DNA of 64,000 bases, taken from positions 620,001-684,000 of the forward strand of contig NZ_JADZLQ010000002.1 in assembly GCF_015905305.1 (NCBI RefSeq), given 5' to 3'. Positions 16,031 to 25,266 of the stretch are shown here, in pieces. The position numbers and the translations under genes are program-made. How positions within the stretch are numbered: the first letter of the stretch is position 1; each line of letters begins with the position of its first letter. Under the pieces are notes generated by a model. The model was not told where the DNA came from. It was given only the letters and a program-made list of their open reading frames with translations, and made no database searches. Source of the stretch: Pinirhizobacter soli. Lineage in GTDB: Bacteria; Pseudomonadota; Gammaproteobacteria; Xanthomonadales; Rhodanobacteraceae.

Positions 16031-17455
16031 TTATGGTGAAGGCGGCGCGGCACCCTTCGGCGGCGGAGGCGGCGCGAACGTCGCCAGGCGTGCACGCATG
16101 TAGCGTTCGATGCACTTGGTATCGCTGCCGCACAGTTCGTTGCGCTCGTGCTGCCAACCGGCCTGGCCTTCGCGCAAGGTGGTGGCACGATCGCCGGAGG
16201 TTTGCGCCAAGGCCTTGTTGAAAGCCGCTGCCTGTTCGCGGTCGAGCGCGGACAGCGCTTTGTTGGCGCAGATCACCGTCTCGGTCATGGAGAGCGACTT
16301 TTTGCAGTCGAACGAAGGGCCGGCGCTTTCGGCCGCGACGCTGGCGGGATCCACATGAGCGGACGCCGCGGGCGCTTCTGAGGACGCCGGCGCAGGAAGG
16401 GTTGTAGCTACCGGGGCCGCCGAGGGCGCGGGAGCGCTGGAGGACGTTGCCGGCGGCGACAGCGCGGCCGATGGCACGGTTGCAGGCGTGGATGCGGCAG
16501 GCGCGGGTGCCGGCGATCCGGTGACTGCCACTGGCGCGGCAGCGACCGGCCGTGGGACCGCAGGGGCCTGCCGGTCAGCCACCAGCTGGCCGGCGGTGAC
16601 CGCGTTGACCTGCGACGTCGACGGCAGGCGGATGTCATCGCGCAGCACGAACAGCGCCGCCCACACGACGGACAACACCGCACCGACTGCGATGGCAAAG
16701 CGCGCACGACCGATGCCCTGCTTCTGCGGATGGCGATGGATGTCACGGACGGCAAGCATGCCGGCCAGCATCGCCAGCAGGCCCACTCCCGGGACGATCG
16801 AAAATACGCCCAGGTAGCCGGCGATGGCGGCGATCGACGAGCGCGGCGGCTTCGCTTCCACCGGCTCCGTGGATGCTTGATCTTCGACAATCGGCTGCGT
16901 CCATGCCGGCGGGAATGCCGAGGCGTCGACGGGCAGCGGCGGGGGTGGCGGCGGCTCGAAAGCCACCGGAACGTCAAGTTCCGCGGCGACATCGTTGGTT
17001 GTCGCTTCGGAGAGCGATGCCGGCTCAACTTCGGTTATCGCCTCGGGGAGCGGTGCCGGTTCAACTTCGTCCGATGGCAAGGACACCACCGGTCGTTGCC
17101 ACACCTGCCACTCACGCGTGTTGCGCAGGCGGTAACGCTCGCCATCGGCGATGAATCGCTCGAGCGCGGCGTGCGGCACGGGACCGAGCGAGGCGCCCTC
17201 GCGTTCGATGTACACGAAGGGATCGCGGTCGGGAACGACCTCGGCGATGGCGCCGATCGCCGCCAGCCGGTCGGCCACTTCAGTGGCAAGGGCTTCGTCC
17301 AGCTGTCTGCGCACCAGCAGCGGCATCGCCGAAAGTACCTTTGCCGCGAAAGCTGCCTGGTCCAGGCCCAAGGCCCGGGCGACGGGCGTCCAATCGACAT
17401 CCGCCTGGCCGGCTTTCGGGCCGGCTAGCACCACACCAAATGACGTCACGCGCAT
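16031..17455 (-). CDS. Multidomain protein: GYF_2-like, DUF4190-like membrane segment, C-terminal LprI-like domain
   Basis: 474 residues with a modular layout. Residues 1-75 are a small helical domain. Residues 78-122 (VYIEREGASLGPVPHAALERFI to WQVWQRP) look like a GYF_2 domain. A Pro/Glu-rich linker follows, then two TM helices near 210-285 of the DUF4190 type (GYLGVFSIVPGVGLLAMLAG, then RARFAIAVGAVLSV). A long Ala/Pro/Ser-rich spacer leads to an LprI-like domain at 385-460 with paired Cys (FDCKKSLSMTETVICANKALSALD, ELCGSDTKCIERYMRARL). LprI domains inhibit lysozyme in mycobacteria, so a periplasmic envelope-protection role is possible. The first and last domains would lie on opposite sides of the membrane only if the TM count is odd, which is not settled here. 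Confidence 0.75.
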   Translation of the reverse strand: MRVTSFGVVLAGPKAGQADVDWTPVARALGLDQAAFAAKVLSAMPLLVRRQLDEALATEVADRLAAIGAIAEVVPDRDPFVYIEREGASLGPVPHAALERFIADGERYRLRNTREWQVWQRPVVSLPSDEVEPAPLPEAITEVEPASLSEATTNDVAAELDVPVAFEPPPPPPLPVDASAFPPAWTQPIVEDQASTEPVEAKPPRSSIAAIAGYLGVFSIVPGVGLLAMLAGMLAVRDIHRHPQKQGIGRARFAIAVGAVLSVVWAALFVLRDDIRLPSTSQVNAVTAGQLVADRQAPAVPRPVAAAPVAVTGSPAPAPAASTPATVPSAALSPPATSSSAPAPSAAPVATTLPAPASSEAPAASAHVDPASVAAESAGPSFDCKKSLSMTETVICANKALSALDREQAAAFNKALAQTSGDRATTLREGQAGWQHERNELCGSDTKCIERYMRARLATFAPPPPPKGAAPPSP

Positions 17456-17515
17456 ATCCCCCTGTTTCTCCGGGGAGTTTAGACGGTTCGCCGCCCGGGC
17501 GCACCCGGCTGGGGA

Positions 17516-19639
17516 TTAGCTGGCGTGCCGGCTGTAGGCCGGCCGCTGGGCACGCACCTCATAGAGCTTGCGGTCGGCCTCGGCAATGGCGTCTTCCAGG
17601 GTGTTGTCGGCGTGGCGCAGGCCCTGCCCCACGGTGAACCCGATCGGGGCCTGGCTGCGGTCGTCGAGCATGCGGGTGGCGATCGCCTGCGTGGCGTCGG
17701 CATCGGCGCCACGCAGCATCACCAGGAATTCGTCCCCGCCCAGGCGCACCACCGCGTCGTCGGGCCGCACATGCGTGCGGAGGAACTGCGCCATCGCCAC
17801 CAGCACCTCGTCGCCGCGCTGATGGCCATAGGTGTCGTTGACCTGCTTGAAGCGGTCCAGATCGATGGCGATGCAGCCCCAGGCGATCCGCTGGCGGGGA
17901 TCGGCTTCGACCTCGGCGAGGAACCGACGGTTGAAACAACCGGTGAGCGGGTCGCGGATCGCCGATTCGCGCAACCGCCGTTCGAGGTCGCGCCGCTCGG
18001 TGATGTCCTGGGCGTGACCCAGCACGTAGGTCTCGGGGCCGGTGGTGTCGAGCATGTTGTTGTACTGCCATGTATGCCGGGTACCGTCCTTGGCCATGAG
18101 CTCGAGCACGCCTGAGTCCGCGCCATTGCTGCGCACCCTGTCCAGGTAGGCCGTAAAGGCCGCAGCCACTTCATCGCGCATGAAGTCGAGCAGTGACCGG
18201 CCCATCATCTCGGCCACGCGGTATCCCAGGGTGCGTGCGGCGGCCAGGTTGACCGACAGGATCACGCCGTCGAGGTCGTGGGTGCAGATCAGGCCCAGGC
18301 TGTTCTGGAACAGGCGCCGGAAGCGCTGCTCGCTCTCGGCCAGGGCTTCCACCGCCTGCTTGCGCACGGTGATGTCCTGCAACGCACCCACCAACCGCCG
18401 GGCGCGGCCGTCTTCGTGCTCGACCGAACCTAAGGTGCGCACCCATATGTCTCGCCCATCGGCGGTGACAAAGGGGAGCTCCAGGTCCCAGCTGGTGCCG
18501 TCGGAAATGGCACGGGTAAATGCCGCTTCGATCGCCGGGCGGGCCTCGGGCGCATAGAACGCCAGGCCCTCGCGCATGGAAGGCGCATAACCTTCGGCCA
18601 CGCCGTGGATGCGGCAGGTCGCATCCGACCAGGTGATCTTGTAGGTTTCCAGGTCCATCTCCCAGCCGCCGACGGCCGCCATGCGGCCTGTGCGGTCCAG
18701 GAATGCCTCGCTTGCACGCAGGCGTGTCTCGGCGGTCTTGCGCGCGGTGATGTCGATCGCGGTGCCCTGGATCCAGTGCGGCTGGCCACCGAGCCCGAGG
18801 CTGGTGATGCGGCCGCGGAACAGCGCCCATACGTCGTGGCCGTCCTTATGCCGCAGCTTGAGCTCCCCGTCGAATTCGTCGCTGCCGGAAGAGGCCAGGC
18901 GCCGGGCGCGCTCTACCAGGCGCTGCCAGGCTGACGGCCCACTGAGCGTGGGCAGGCTGATGGTGGTGTAAGGCGCCATCTCCACCGGCGGGTAGCCGAT
19001 GATGTCCACCCAGCGCCCGTCCAGTTCCAGCTCGCCGGTTTGCACGTTCCAGTGCCAGATCCCGGCCGAGGTACCGTCGATGATCTGGGCCAGCCGCTCG
19101 CCGGCATCGGCTTCGCGCTGCAGCGCCGCGTTGCGGTCGATGACCAGGGCACGCTGGTCCAGCGCCTCGGATACAGCGTGGGCCAGTTCGGCAAGGATCG
19201 CGCGCTGGCGATCGTCGAGCTGGCGCGGTTCGCGATCGATCACGCACAGCGCGCCCATCCGCAGCCCGTCGTGCAGGCTGATGGGCGCACCTGCGTAGAA
19301 CCGGATGTCGGGGGAGCCGGTGACCAGGGGATTGGCGGCGAAGCGTTCGTCCTCCCGTGCATCAGGAATTTCCAGCAGCCCGTCTTCAAGGATGGTATGG
19401 GCGCAGAAGGCCACTTCTCGCGGGGTCTCGCTGACACCTGGAAGGCCATGGTTGGCCTTGAACCACTGCCGGTGGGTGTCGACCAGGGTCACCATGCCGA
19501 TCGGTGTCCCGGCGACCAGGGCGGCAGCCCTGGCCAGCGCGTCGAACAGCGGCTCGGATCCGGTATCCAGGACGGCAAGTTCATGCAGCCGTGCGATGCG
19601 TCGGCTTTCGTTGGACGGTAGGGGAGCCGGTCGGGTCAT
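17516..19639 (-). CDS. GAF-PAS(x3)-GGDEF diguanylate cyclase
   Basis: About 707 residues, cytosolic. An N-terminal GAF domain (about 10-160; IGMVTLVDTHRQWFKA, FYAGAPISLHDG) is followed by three PAS/PAC modules (PAC endings GTAIDITARK, GALQDITVRK, GHAQDITERR). A GGDEF domain is at about 545-700. The active site RLGGDEF is intact, and RPDD nine residues upstream matches the RxxD product-inhibition site. It therefore probably makes c-di-GMP under feedback control. No EAL domain. I start at the ATG at 19639 (MTRPAPL); an upstream ATG at 19675 would add 12 residues, and neither has a clear Shine-Dalgarno. Confidence 0.92.
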   Translation of the reverse strand: MTRPAPLPSNESRRIARLHELAVLDTGSEPLFDALARAAALVAGTPIGMVTLVDTHRQWFKANHGLPGVSETPREVAFCAHTILEDGLLEIPDAREDERFAANPLVTGSPDIRFYAGAPISLHDGLRMGALCVIDREPRQLDDRQRAILAELAHAVSEALDQRALVIDRNAALQREADAGERLAQIIDGTSAGIWHWNVQTGELELDGRWVDIIGYPPVEMAPYTTISLPTLSGPSAWQRLVERARRLASSGSDEFDGELKLRHKDGHDVWALFRGRITSLGLGGQPHWIQGTAIDITARKTAETRLRASEAFLDRTGRMAAVGGWEMDLETYKITWSDATCRIHGVAEGYAPSMREGLAFYAPEARPAIEAAFTRAISDGTSWDLELPFVTADGRDIWVRTLGSVEHEDGRARRLVGALQDITVRKQAVEALAESEQRFRRLFQNSLGLICTHDLDGVILSVNLAAARTLGYRVAEMMGRSLLDFMRDEVAAAFTAYLDRVRSNGADSGVLELMAKDGTRHTWQYNNMLDTTGPETYVLGHAQDITERRDLERRLRESAIRDPLTGCFNRRFLAEVEADPRQRIAWGCIAIDLDRFKQVNDTYGHQRGDEVLVAMAQFLRTHVRPDDAVVRLGGDEFLVMLRGADADATQAIATRMLDDRSQAPIGFTVGQGLRHADNTLEDAIAEADRKLYEVRAQRPAYSRHAS

Positions 19640-19817
19640 GGTAGCGAAGGGGAGCCGGAGGAATGCGCAGCGCATGATTAGCAGAATTGGCGTGGAAAAT
19701 CCGTCTTACGGTTCACGCGGGTGCCCTTCCCCCAGCCGGCCCAACATACGCCCGCGTACCCGGCCCGGGGTGCCTTGCCGCTAAAATGCCCTTTCCGCAA
19801 ACACAGGATCAAAGCGC

Positions 19818-21023
19818 GTGGTCATCAACCCGAAAGTCCGTGGCTTCATCTGCACCACCGCCCACCCGGTTGGTTGCGAGAAAAACGTCATCGACCAGAT
19901 CGAAGCCACCCGCATCCAGGGCGTCCGCGCCGATGGTCCCAAGCGCGTGCTGGTGATCGGCGCTTCCACCGGCTACGGCCTGGCCTCGCGGATCACCGCG
20001 GCCTTTGGTTTCGGCGCCGCCACGCTCGGCGTTTTCTTCGAAAAGCCGGCCACTGAAAGCAAGACCGGCACGGCCGGCTGGTACAACTCCGCCGCCTTCG
20101 AGCGCTTGGCCCATGAGGCCGGCCTCTGGGCCAAATCGATCAATGGCGATGCGTTCTCCAATGAGGCCCGTGCCCGCGCCATCGAGATCATCAAGGCCGA
20201 AATGGGCGGCGAGGTGGACCTCGTGGTTTATTCCCTGGCTTCACCAGTGCGCAAGCTGCCCGATACCGGCGAGCTGGTGCGCTCGGCGCTCAAGCCCATC
20301 GGCGAGTCGTACCAGGCCACCTCGATCGACACTAACAAGGACGCGATCATCAAGGTGGCGGTGGAACCGGCCACCGAGCAGGAAGTGAAGGACACCGTCA
20401 CGGTGATGGGCGGCGAAGACTGGGCCCTGTGGATGGATGCGCTCGCCAGCGCCGGCGTGCTGGCGAAGAATGCCCGCACGGTGGCCTATAGCTACATCGG
20501 TACCCAGATCACCTGGCCGATCTACTGGCACGGCTCGATCGGCCAGGCCAAGCAGCACCTTGACGACACCGCGCACCAGCTTACCCGGCGCTTCTCCGAC
20601 CATGGCGTGGTGGCCCAGGTCGCGGTGATGAAATCGGTGGTAACCCAGGCCAGCGCCGCGATCCCGGTGATCCCGCTCTACGTATCCCTTGTCTTCAAGA
20701 TCATGAAGGAAAAACGGTTGCACGAGGGCACCATCGAGCAGACCAACCGCCTGTTCCGCGAGCGCCTGTACCGTACCGACGGCGCAGTGCCGGACGTGGA
20801 CGAGGAGGGCCGCCTGCGCCTGGACGACTGGGAATTGCGCGATGACGTTCAGAGTGAATGCACCGCCCAGTGGGATGGCGTTACCACCGAAAACCTCTTC
20901 GACACCACCGATTACCGCGGGTACAAGATCGGCTTCCTGCACCTGTTCGGTTTCGCGCGCCCCGACGTGAACTACGAAGCCGACGTCAAGCCCAACCCCG
21001 AGTTCGACTGCATCGAGCTTTGA
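19818..21023 (+). CDS. fabV: Enoyl-[acyl-carrier-protein] reductase FabV
   Basis: 401-residue NADH-dependent enoyl-ACP reductase that performs the last step of fatty-acid elongation in the cytosol. FabV is naturally triclosan tolerant. Seen: N-terminus [20 protein letters not shown], nucleotide-binding [11 protein letters not shown], catalytic Tyr-x8-Lys in [10 protein letters not shown], and the conserved C-terminal GFLHLFGF. Length equals the family norm. The start is GTG at 19818. The rhamnosidase gene begins 20 bp after the stop, so transcriptional read-through is likely. Confidence 0.97.
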   Translation: MVINPKVRGFICTTAHPVGCEKNVIDQIEATRIQGVRADGPKRVLVIGASTGYGLASRITAAFGFGAATLGVFFEKPATESKTGTAGWYNSAAFERLAHEAGLWAKSINGDAFSNEARARAIEIIKAEMGGEVDLVVYSLASPVRKLPDTGELVRSALKPIGESYQATSIDTNKDAIIKVAVEPATEQEVKDTVTVMGGEDWALWMDALASAGVLAKNARTVAYSYIGTQITWPIYWHGSIGQAKQHLDDTAHQLTRRFSDHGVVAQVAVMKSVVTQASAAIPVIPLYVSLVFKIMKEKRLHEGTIEQTNRLFRERLYRTDGAVPDVDEEGRLRLDDWELRDDVQSECTAQWDGVTTENLFDTTDYRGYKIGFLHLFGFARPDVNYEADVKPNPEFDCIEL

Positions 21024-21043
21024 CACAGCGCCGGACAAGGGTG

Positions 21044-23761
21044 ATGCCGCTTGCCATCGCCCTGGGCGTGGCAAGCGTGTCATTCGTCCACGCGAATCCA
21101 CACGACGCTGCCGCCACGCTTTCACGCCTTCGCGTGGAAAGCCAGGACACGCCGCTCGCGATCGATGCGGCGCACCCTCGTTTCAGCTGGCAGGTGCAAA
21201 GCGACCAACGCGGGGCCAGACAACTTAGCTGGCGCCTCACCGTCGCGACGTCGCCCGGTCTACTTGATGACGGCAAGCCCGATATCTGGGACAGCGGCCG
21301 CGTGGCCTCGCCCGAACCGTTCGGCCACGCCTACGCCGGCCCTGCCCTGGCATCGGGTACGCGCTATTTCTGGAAGGTGGACGTCGATACCAGCTCTGGT
21401 CACGCTGCACGCACGGCGAGCTTCGCCACCGGCCTTGTGGACGAAACCGCCTGGGCGGGTGCACGCTGGATCGGCAAGGGCGATGCAGGCACACGCGCCG
21501 CGCCGCTGCTGCGCCGGCCGTTCAGCACCGAAGCTCCAGTGGCGAGGGCAACACTGTATGTCGCCGCCGGTGGCTATGCCGACGTTACGCTGGACGGAAA
21601 GCCCGTCGGCCCTGCCGTGCTGTCGCCCGGTTTCACCAATTACGACAAGCGCGTGCAGTACGTGGCCACCGACCTTACCGCCGCCCTGCAGACTGCGGGC
21701 GGACATGTATTGGGCATGGAACTGGGCCGCGGTTTCTATGGCCTGACCAATCCCGATGTCTGGCATTGGGAGCGAGCGCCGTGGCATGGCGAACCGCGCG
21801 TACGTGCCAGGCTTGCCATCGACTTCGCCAACGGACAGCACCAGGACATCGTCACCGGCGACGACTGGAAGCTGATCGACGGCCCCACCCTGCTCGATGA
21901 TCTCTACGGCGGCGAAACCTACGACGGGCGCCGCGCGCAACCGGGATTCGACGCAACCGGCTTCGACGACTCCGCATGGCGCGCGGCATCGCTTGTTCCC
22001 GCACCGCGGGGGCGCCTGGTTTCCCAGCCGCAGCCATCGATCACCGTGGCCACCACGCTCGCGGCCAACGAAGTGACGCAGCCGACGCCCGGCGTTTACG
22101 TATTCCGCTTCCCGCGCGTGATCGCCGGCTGGGCGACATTCGTCGCAAAAGGCCGCGCCGGCGACACCATTGTCGCGCGCTATGGCGAGAAACTGCTTCC
22201 TGATGGCAGCGTGGACGTCCGGGATCGCCACCACTATTTCAAGGAAGGTTTCCAGACAGACCGATTCACCCTGTCGGGCAAGGGCGAGGAAAGCTGGCAT
22301 GCGAAATTCTCGTACAAGGGATTTCGTTACGTGGAAGTCAGCGGCTGGCCCGGCGGAGCGCCCGCGCGCGATGCCGTCACTGTGCAGGTGGTGCATTCGG
22401 ACGTTGCCGAGACATCGTCGTTCGATAGCGCGAATGACCTGCTCAACTGGATCCACCGCGCGGCCGTGGACACCGTGCTGAACAACCTGCAGGGGATTCC
22501 CACCGATACCCCGATGTACGAGAAGAACGGCTGGACGGGCGATGCGATGGTGGGCGCGGACATGATGCTGCGCAATCTCGACGCCGGTACCCTGCTGGCC
22601 AAGTGGGTCGATGACATCAGCGACGCCCGTAACGCGAACGGCGCCCCCTTGCTGATCGCTCCCAACCCGGGCTGGGGTGACGTTCGCGCGCCGCCCTGGC
22701 ATGCGGCGTACATCCTGGTGCCATGGTCGCTGTACCTTCACGACGGCGACCTGCGCGTGCTGGCCGATCACGAACAAGGCATGGCCGCCTACGTGAGGCT
22801 GGAATACGCACGCTCGCCCGGGGGCATTGCCACCACGGAGCTCGGCGACTGGGTGAGCCCTGAAACCGATCCTGATGGCGAGAACGCCCCCGAGGACAAA
22901 CGCGTCGCCGCCACCGCCTATCTCTACCGGATGGTCACGACCATGGCCGACATCGAGCACGTGCTTGGCAAGGACAGCGATGCGGCTCGTTTCCGCGGCA
23001 TGGCCGACAACGTTCGCAAGGCGTTCAACCAGGCGTTCTACGACACCCATGCCCATGTCTATCGTGGCCAGGTCGACCGGGGCTATCGCCAGGCACACAA
23101 TCTCTTCGCCCTGGCCTTCGGTCTTGCACCGGAAGCCGATCGCGGTTTGATCGCCGCGAACCTGGCCAACGATGTCCGTGCCCGCGGCAACCACCTGGAT
23201 ACCGGCGCACTGGCCACTAAGATCATCCTGCCGGTGCTAAGCCATTCCGGCCACGAGGCCGAGGCCTTTGCCGTGGCCACCCAGGTGACTTTCCCCAGTT
23301 GGGGTTTCTGGCGCGCACAGGGCGCGACGAGCCTCTGGGAGCACTGGAAGGCGGCATCGCGTTCGTGGGGACATTATTTCCTCGGCACCGCGGACGATTG
23401 GCTGTTCGGCGACGTGGCCGGATTGCGTCCGCTGGAACCGGGCTGGCGACGCATCGAGGTGGCACCCCTGTTCACCGGCTTCCTCGACCACGCGCGCGGC
23501 AGCGTGCTGACGCCTTACGGCGATGCTGCGGTTTCGTGGCAGCGCCGTGGCTCGCAGTTGGAACTGAAGGTGGATGTACCCGTCGGCGCCACGGCGCTCG
23601 TGCGCTTGCCCACGGACAATCTGCGCGGTGCGAGCGAATCAGGCACGACGCTGGACAAGGCGCGCGGGGTCCATGTCGGCAAGGCCTGCGGGCCCGGCGC
23701 ATGCGTCACCGTGGACTCGGGCCACTACGACTTTTCGATGCCGGCAACATCATTGCAATAA
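21044..23761 (+). CDS. Alpha-L-rhamnosidase, glycoside hydrolase family 78
   Basis: 905 residues, exported (signal peptide with cleavage after VHA near residue 17). It releases alpha-L-rhamnose from glycosides or polysaccharides. Order: N-terminal beta domains, a rhamnosidase N-domain (TLYVAAGGYADVTLDGKPVGP, FTNYDKRVQY), a concanavalin-like domain, a six-hairpin (alpha/alpha)6 catalytic domain and a C-terminal beta sandwich. Catalytic-region motifs: PTDTPMYEKNGWTGDA near 483-498 with the acidic residues, GDWVSPE, and SLWEHW near 762. The real start is the ATG at 21044 with AAGG just upstream; the longer open frame from 20858 is antisense-free overlap with fabV and not coding. No other rhamnose genes are nearby. 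Confidence 0.93.
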   Translation: MPLAIALGVASVSFVHANPHDAAATLSRLRVESQDTPLAIDAAHPRFSWQVQSDQRGARQLSWRLTVATSPGLLDDGKPDIWDSGRVASPEPFGHAYAGPALASGTRYFWKVDVDTSSGHAARTASFATGLVDETAWAGARWIGKGDAGTRAAPLLRRPFSTEAPVARATLYVAAGGYADVTLDGKPVGPAVLSPGFTNYDKRVQYVATDLTAALQTAGGHVLGMELGRGFYGLTNPDVWHWERAPWHGEPRVRARLAIDFANGQHQDIVTGDDWKLIDGPTLLDDLYGGETYDGRRAQPGFDATGFDDSAWRAASLVPAPRGRLVSQPQPSITVATTLAANEVTQPTPGVYVFRFPRVIAGWATFVAKGRAGDTIVARYGEKLLPDGSVDVRDRHHYFKEGFQTDRFTLSGKGEESWHAKFSYKGFRYVEVSGWPGGAPARDAVTVQVVHSDVAETSSFDSANDLLNWIHRAAVDTVLNNLQGIPTDTPMYEKNGWTGDAMVGADMMLRNLDAGTLLAKWVDDISDARNANGAPLLIAPNPGWGDVRAPPWHAAYILVPWSLYLHDGDLRVLADHEQGMAAYVRLEYARSPGGIATTELGDWVSPETDPDGENAPEDKRVAATAYLYRMVTTMADIEHVLGKDSDAARFRGMADNVRKAFNQAFYDTHAHVYRGQVDRGYRQAHNLFALAFGLAPEADRGLIAANLANDVRARGNHLDTGALATKIILPVLSHSGHEAEAFAVATQVTFPSWGFWRAQGATSLWEHWKAASRSWGHYFLGTADDWLFGDVAGLRPLEPGWRRIEVAPLFTGFLDHARGSVLTPYGDAAVSWQRRGSQLELKVDVPVGATALVRLPTDNLRGASESGTTLDKARGVHVGKACGPGACVTVDSGHYDFSMPATSLQ

Positions 23762-23830
23762 TCACCGGCTAGCGTGCGCACTCCCCCTGCCCGCGGCATT
23801 CGCGCGGCAGAAGCCATGCAAGCAGGTACC

Positions 23831-24370
23831 ATGATCCTCGCCTCCAAACGCCCGTTGCCACGCGCGCTCATCGCCGGTGGCATTCTTTTCGTGGCTGCCG
23901 TGATCGGCGGCGTGGCCTGGCGTGGACACCATGCTGCGGCCACCACGGATACGTCCAGCGCCGCCACTGCCCAGGCGCCCAGCAACGACTCCGCTGACAC
24001 CGATGACTCGCCCACGGCCATCCTGCTGGGCCTGGCACGCACCTCGATCCGTGAAAACCGGCTGATTGCCCCCCAGGGCAACAACGCTTTCGAGTACTAC
24101 ATGAGCGTGCTTGACCTGGACAAGACCAACGCCACGGCGCAGGAGGCCTTGCGCGAATCCTTCCCGCAAGCGTCCGACCAGATCGACCGCGCGATCCTTG
24201 ACAAGGATCTGGACGAGGCACAGCGCGAAATCACCCTGCTGCGCGAATACGATCCGGATAACTACGTATTGCTGATCCTGGGCGCCAAGCTCGATGCGCA
24301 ACGGAAGCTGGTGACTGCCGAGGACGAGGCACGGGCGCTGACCATGCGCCAGACCGCCGCAGGCAAGTGA
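23831..24370 (+). CDS. Hypothetical single-TM protein with TPR-like periplasmic region
   Basis: About 179 residues. A single TM helix near residues 12-32 (LIAGGILFVAAVIGGVAW), then an Ala/Thr/Asp-rich linker and a helical region (about 60-175). Segments such as AILLGLARTSIRENRLIAPQ and NAFEYYMSVLDLDKTNATAQ resemble the TPR-like N-terminal part of some xanthomonad TonB-like energy-transducer proteins, but the TonB C-terminal domain is missing. Possible starts are ATG 23831 (AGCAGG upstream), ATG 23816 and GTG 23774. Function unknown. Confidence 0.65.
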   Translation: MILASKRPLPRALIAGGILFVAAVIGGVAWRGHHAAATTDTSSAATAQAPSNDSADTDDSPTAILLGLARTSIRENRLIAPQGNNAFEYYMSVLDLDKTNATAQEALRESFPQASDQIDRAILDKDLDEAQREITLLREYDPDNYVLLILGAKLDAQRKLVTAEDEARALTMRQTAAGK

Positions 24371-24392
24371 AAGGCTCTATACAGGCGGAATC

Positions 24393-24423
24393 GCTTATGC
24401 TTAGGCTTCCATATGGCATAAGC
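24393..24423 (+). promoter_or_regulatory. Perfect inverted repeat just upstream of the H-NS-like gene
   Basis: GCTTATGC (24393-24400) and GCATAAGC (24416-24423) are exact complements separated by 15 bp. The right arm is directly followed by the AAGGA Shine-Dalgarno. It could be an autoregulatory operator or a 5'UTR hairpin. Confidence 0.45.
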
Positions 24424-24438
24424 AAGGATAAAAACCGC

Positions 24439-24867
24439 ATGGCGCTCAAGCTCGACGCTCTCTCTCCGAAGGAACTGCACGCCCTCATCGCCGATGCTAA
24501 ATCCCGCGTGGAAGGCGCCCGTAGCCAGCAGGTCAAGGCGTTGCGCAAGACCATCGAGGGCATGATCAAGGCCGAAGGCCTCGAACTTGCCGAAGTCTTC
24601 CCTGCCCTGGGCACGCGCACGAAGAAATCCAAACGTGCCGGCGCAGGCGTGGCGCGCTACCGCAACCCGGCCAACCCGTCGCAAACCTGGACAGGCTTCG
24701 GCAAGAAACCCAACTGGTTCATCGAAGCAGTACGCAAGCGCGGCGTCACCGCCGAAACGCTGTTGATCGATCCGGCCCGCACGCCCGCAACAACGAAGAC
24801 CACCACGGCAAAAAAGGCCGCACCCCGGAAGTCCACGGCGAAGAAAGCCACGCGTAAGCGCGCGTAA
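24439..24867 (+). CDS. H-NS family nucleoid protein with lysine-rich histone-H1-like tail
   Basis: 142-residue DNA-binding nucleoid protein. An N-terminal oligomerisation coiled coil (about 5-45; LSPKELHALIADAKSRVEGA) leads to the H-NS DNA-binding core ARYRNPANPSQTWTGFGKKP (about 74-93) in the expected position. The last 35 residues are a basic low-complexity tail (TTAKKAAPRKSTAKKATRKRA), like the histone-H1-like tails found in xanthomonad and pseudomonad proteins. It probably silences or compacts AT-rich DNA. The start is the ATG at 24439 with AAGGA upstream. Confidence 0.88.
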   Translation: MALKLDALSPKELHALIADAKSRVEGARSQQVKALRKTIEGMIKAEGLELAEVFPALGTRTKKSKRAGAGVARYRNPANPSQTWTGFGKKPNWFIEAVRKRGVTAETLLIDPARTPATTKTTTAKKAAPRKSTAKKATRKRA

Positions 24868-24903
24868 ACCGAGGACGCCCTCGTCGCTCGGGTGTGGTCG
24901 CGG

Positions 24904-25138
24904 GAGCCGGGGGCCATCAGCCTCGTCGCTCCGGTTCCACCGGCGCTTGGGAGAAGAGGCCGCTGCGCGGCTTTTTCTTATGGCTTACGCCCCGGCGCGC
25001 GCGCGTTGCGGGCGTGGGTTTTCGAGGCGGCCTGCGGCCTTCGCGAAAACGGCCGGCTGAAGCCGGCCCCCTGCGGGCCTTTTCCGCCCGCAACGCTCGG
25101 TTCCACAAGTCGCTGACGAGGCTGATGGCCCCCGGCTC
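24904..25138 (+). repeat. Large palindromic repeat element, copy 1
   Basis: Ends are a perfect 24-bp inverted repeat (24904-24927 and 25115-25138). Inside lie GGGTTTTCGA (25016-25025), GCGAAAACGGCCGGC (25043-25057), a perfect hairpin GGCCGGCT-GA-AGCCGGCC (25051-25068) and an 18-bp block ending at 25079 (GCCGGCCCCCTGCGGGCC). The same blocks, in the same order and with the same 27-bp spacing between the first two, recur in reverse orientation in the element at 25267-25518. This marks a dispersed repeat family. No open frame in it is convincing. Confidence 0.8.
24959..24976 (+). terminator. Probable terminator of the H-NS-like gene, inside the repeat element
   Basis: GCCGC-TGC-GCGGC (24959-24971) is followed by TTTTTC. 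It lies 90 bp after the stop codon, within palindromic element copy 1, so the element may supply the terminator. Confidence 0.6.
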
Positions 25139-25266
25139 TGGACAGTCCGAAGTCGCGTGACGGGACAACGTGGCTGCCTCACATGAGACGTTTGTGCTTG
25201 CGCACTAAAGAGCGATCGGCACGTGCAAGGTCACGCAAAACACCTATGCCATCCAAGCACTCCCGA

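Noticed and set aside
16025-16046. Hairpin GCCGCCTT/AAGGCGGC at the pit 3' end
   Set aside because: Overlaps the stop codon region of the next gene and lacks a T-run on either strand; not convincing as a terminator.
20858-21043. Longer rhamnosidase start inside fabV
   Set aside because: Translates to Arg-rich shadow sequence; a signal peptide and ribosome site begin at 21044.
21260-23194. 644-codon open frame on the minus strand
   Set aside because: Antisense to the GH78 rhamnosidase, whose domains are unmistakable; no family features in the shadow.
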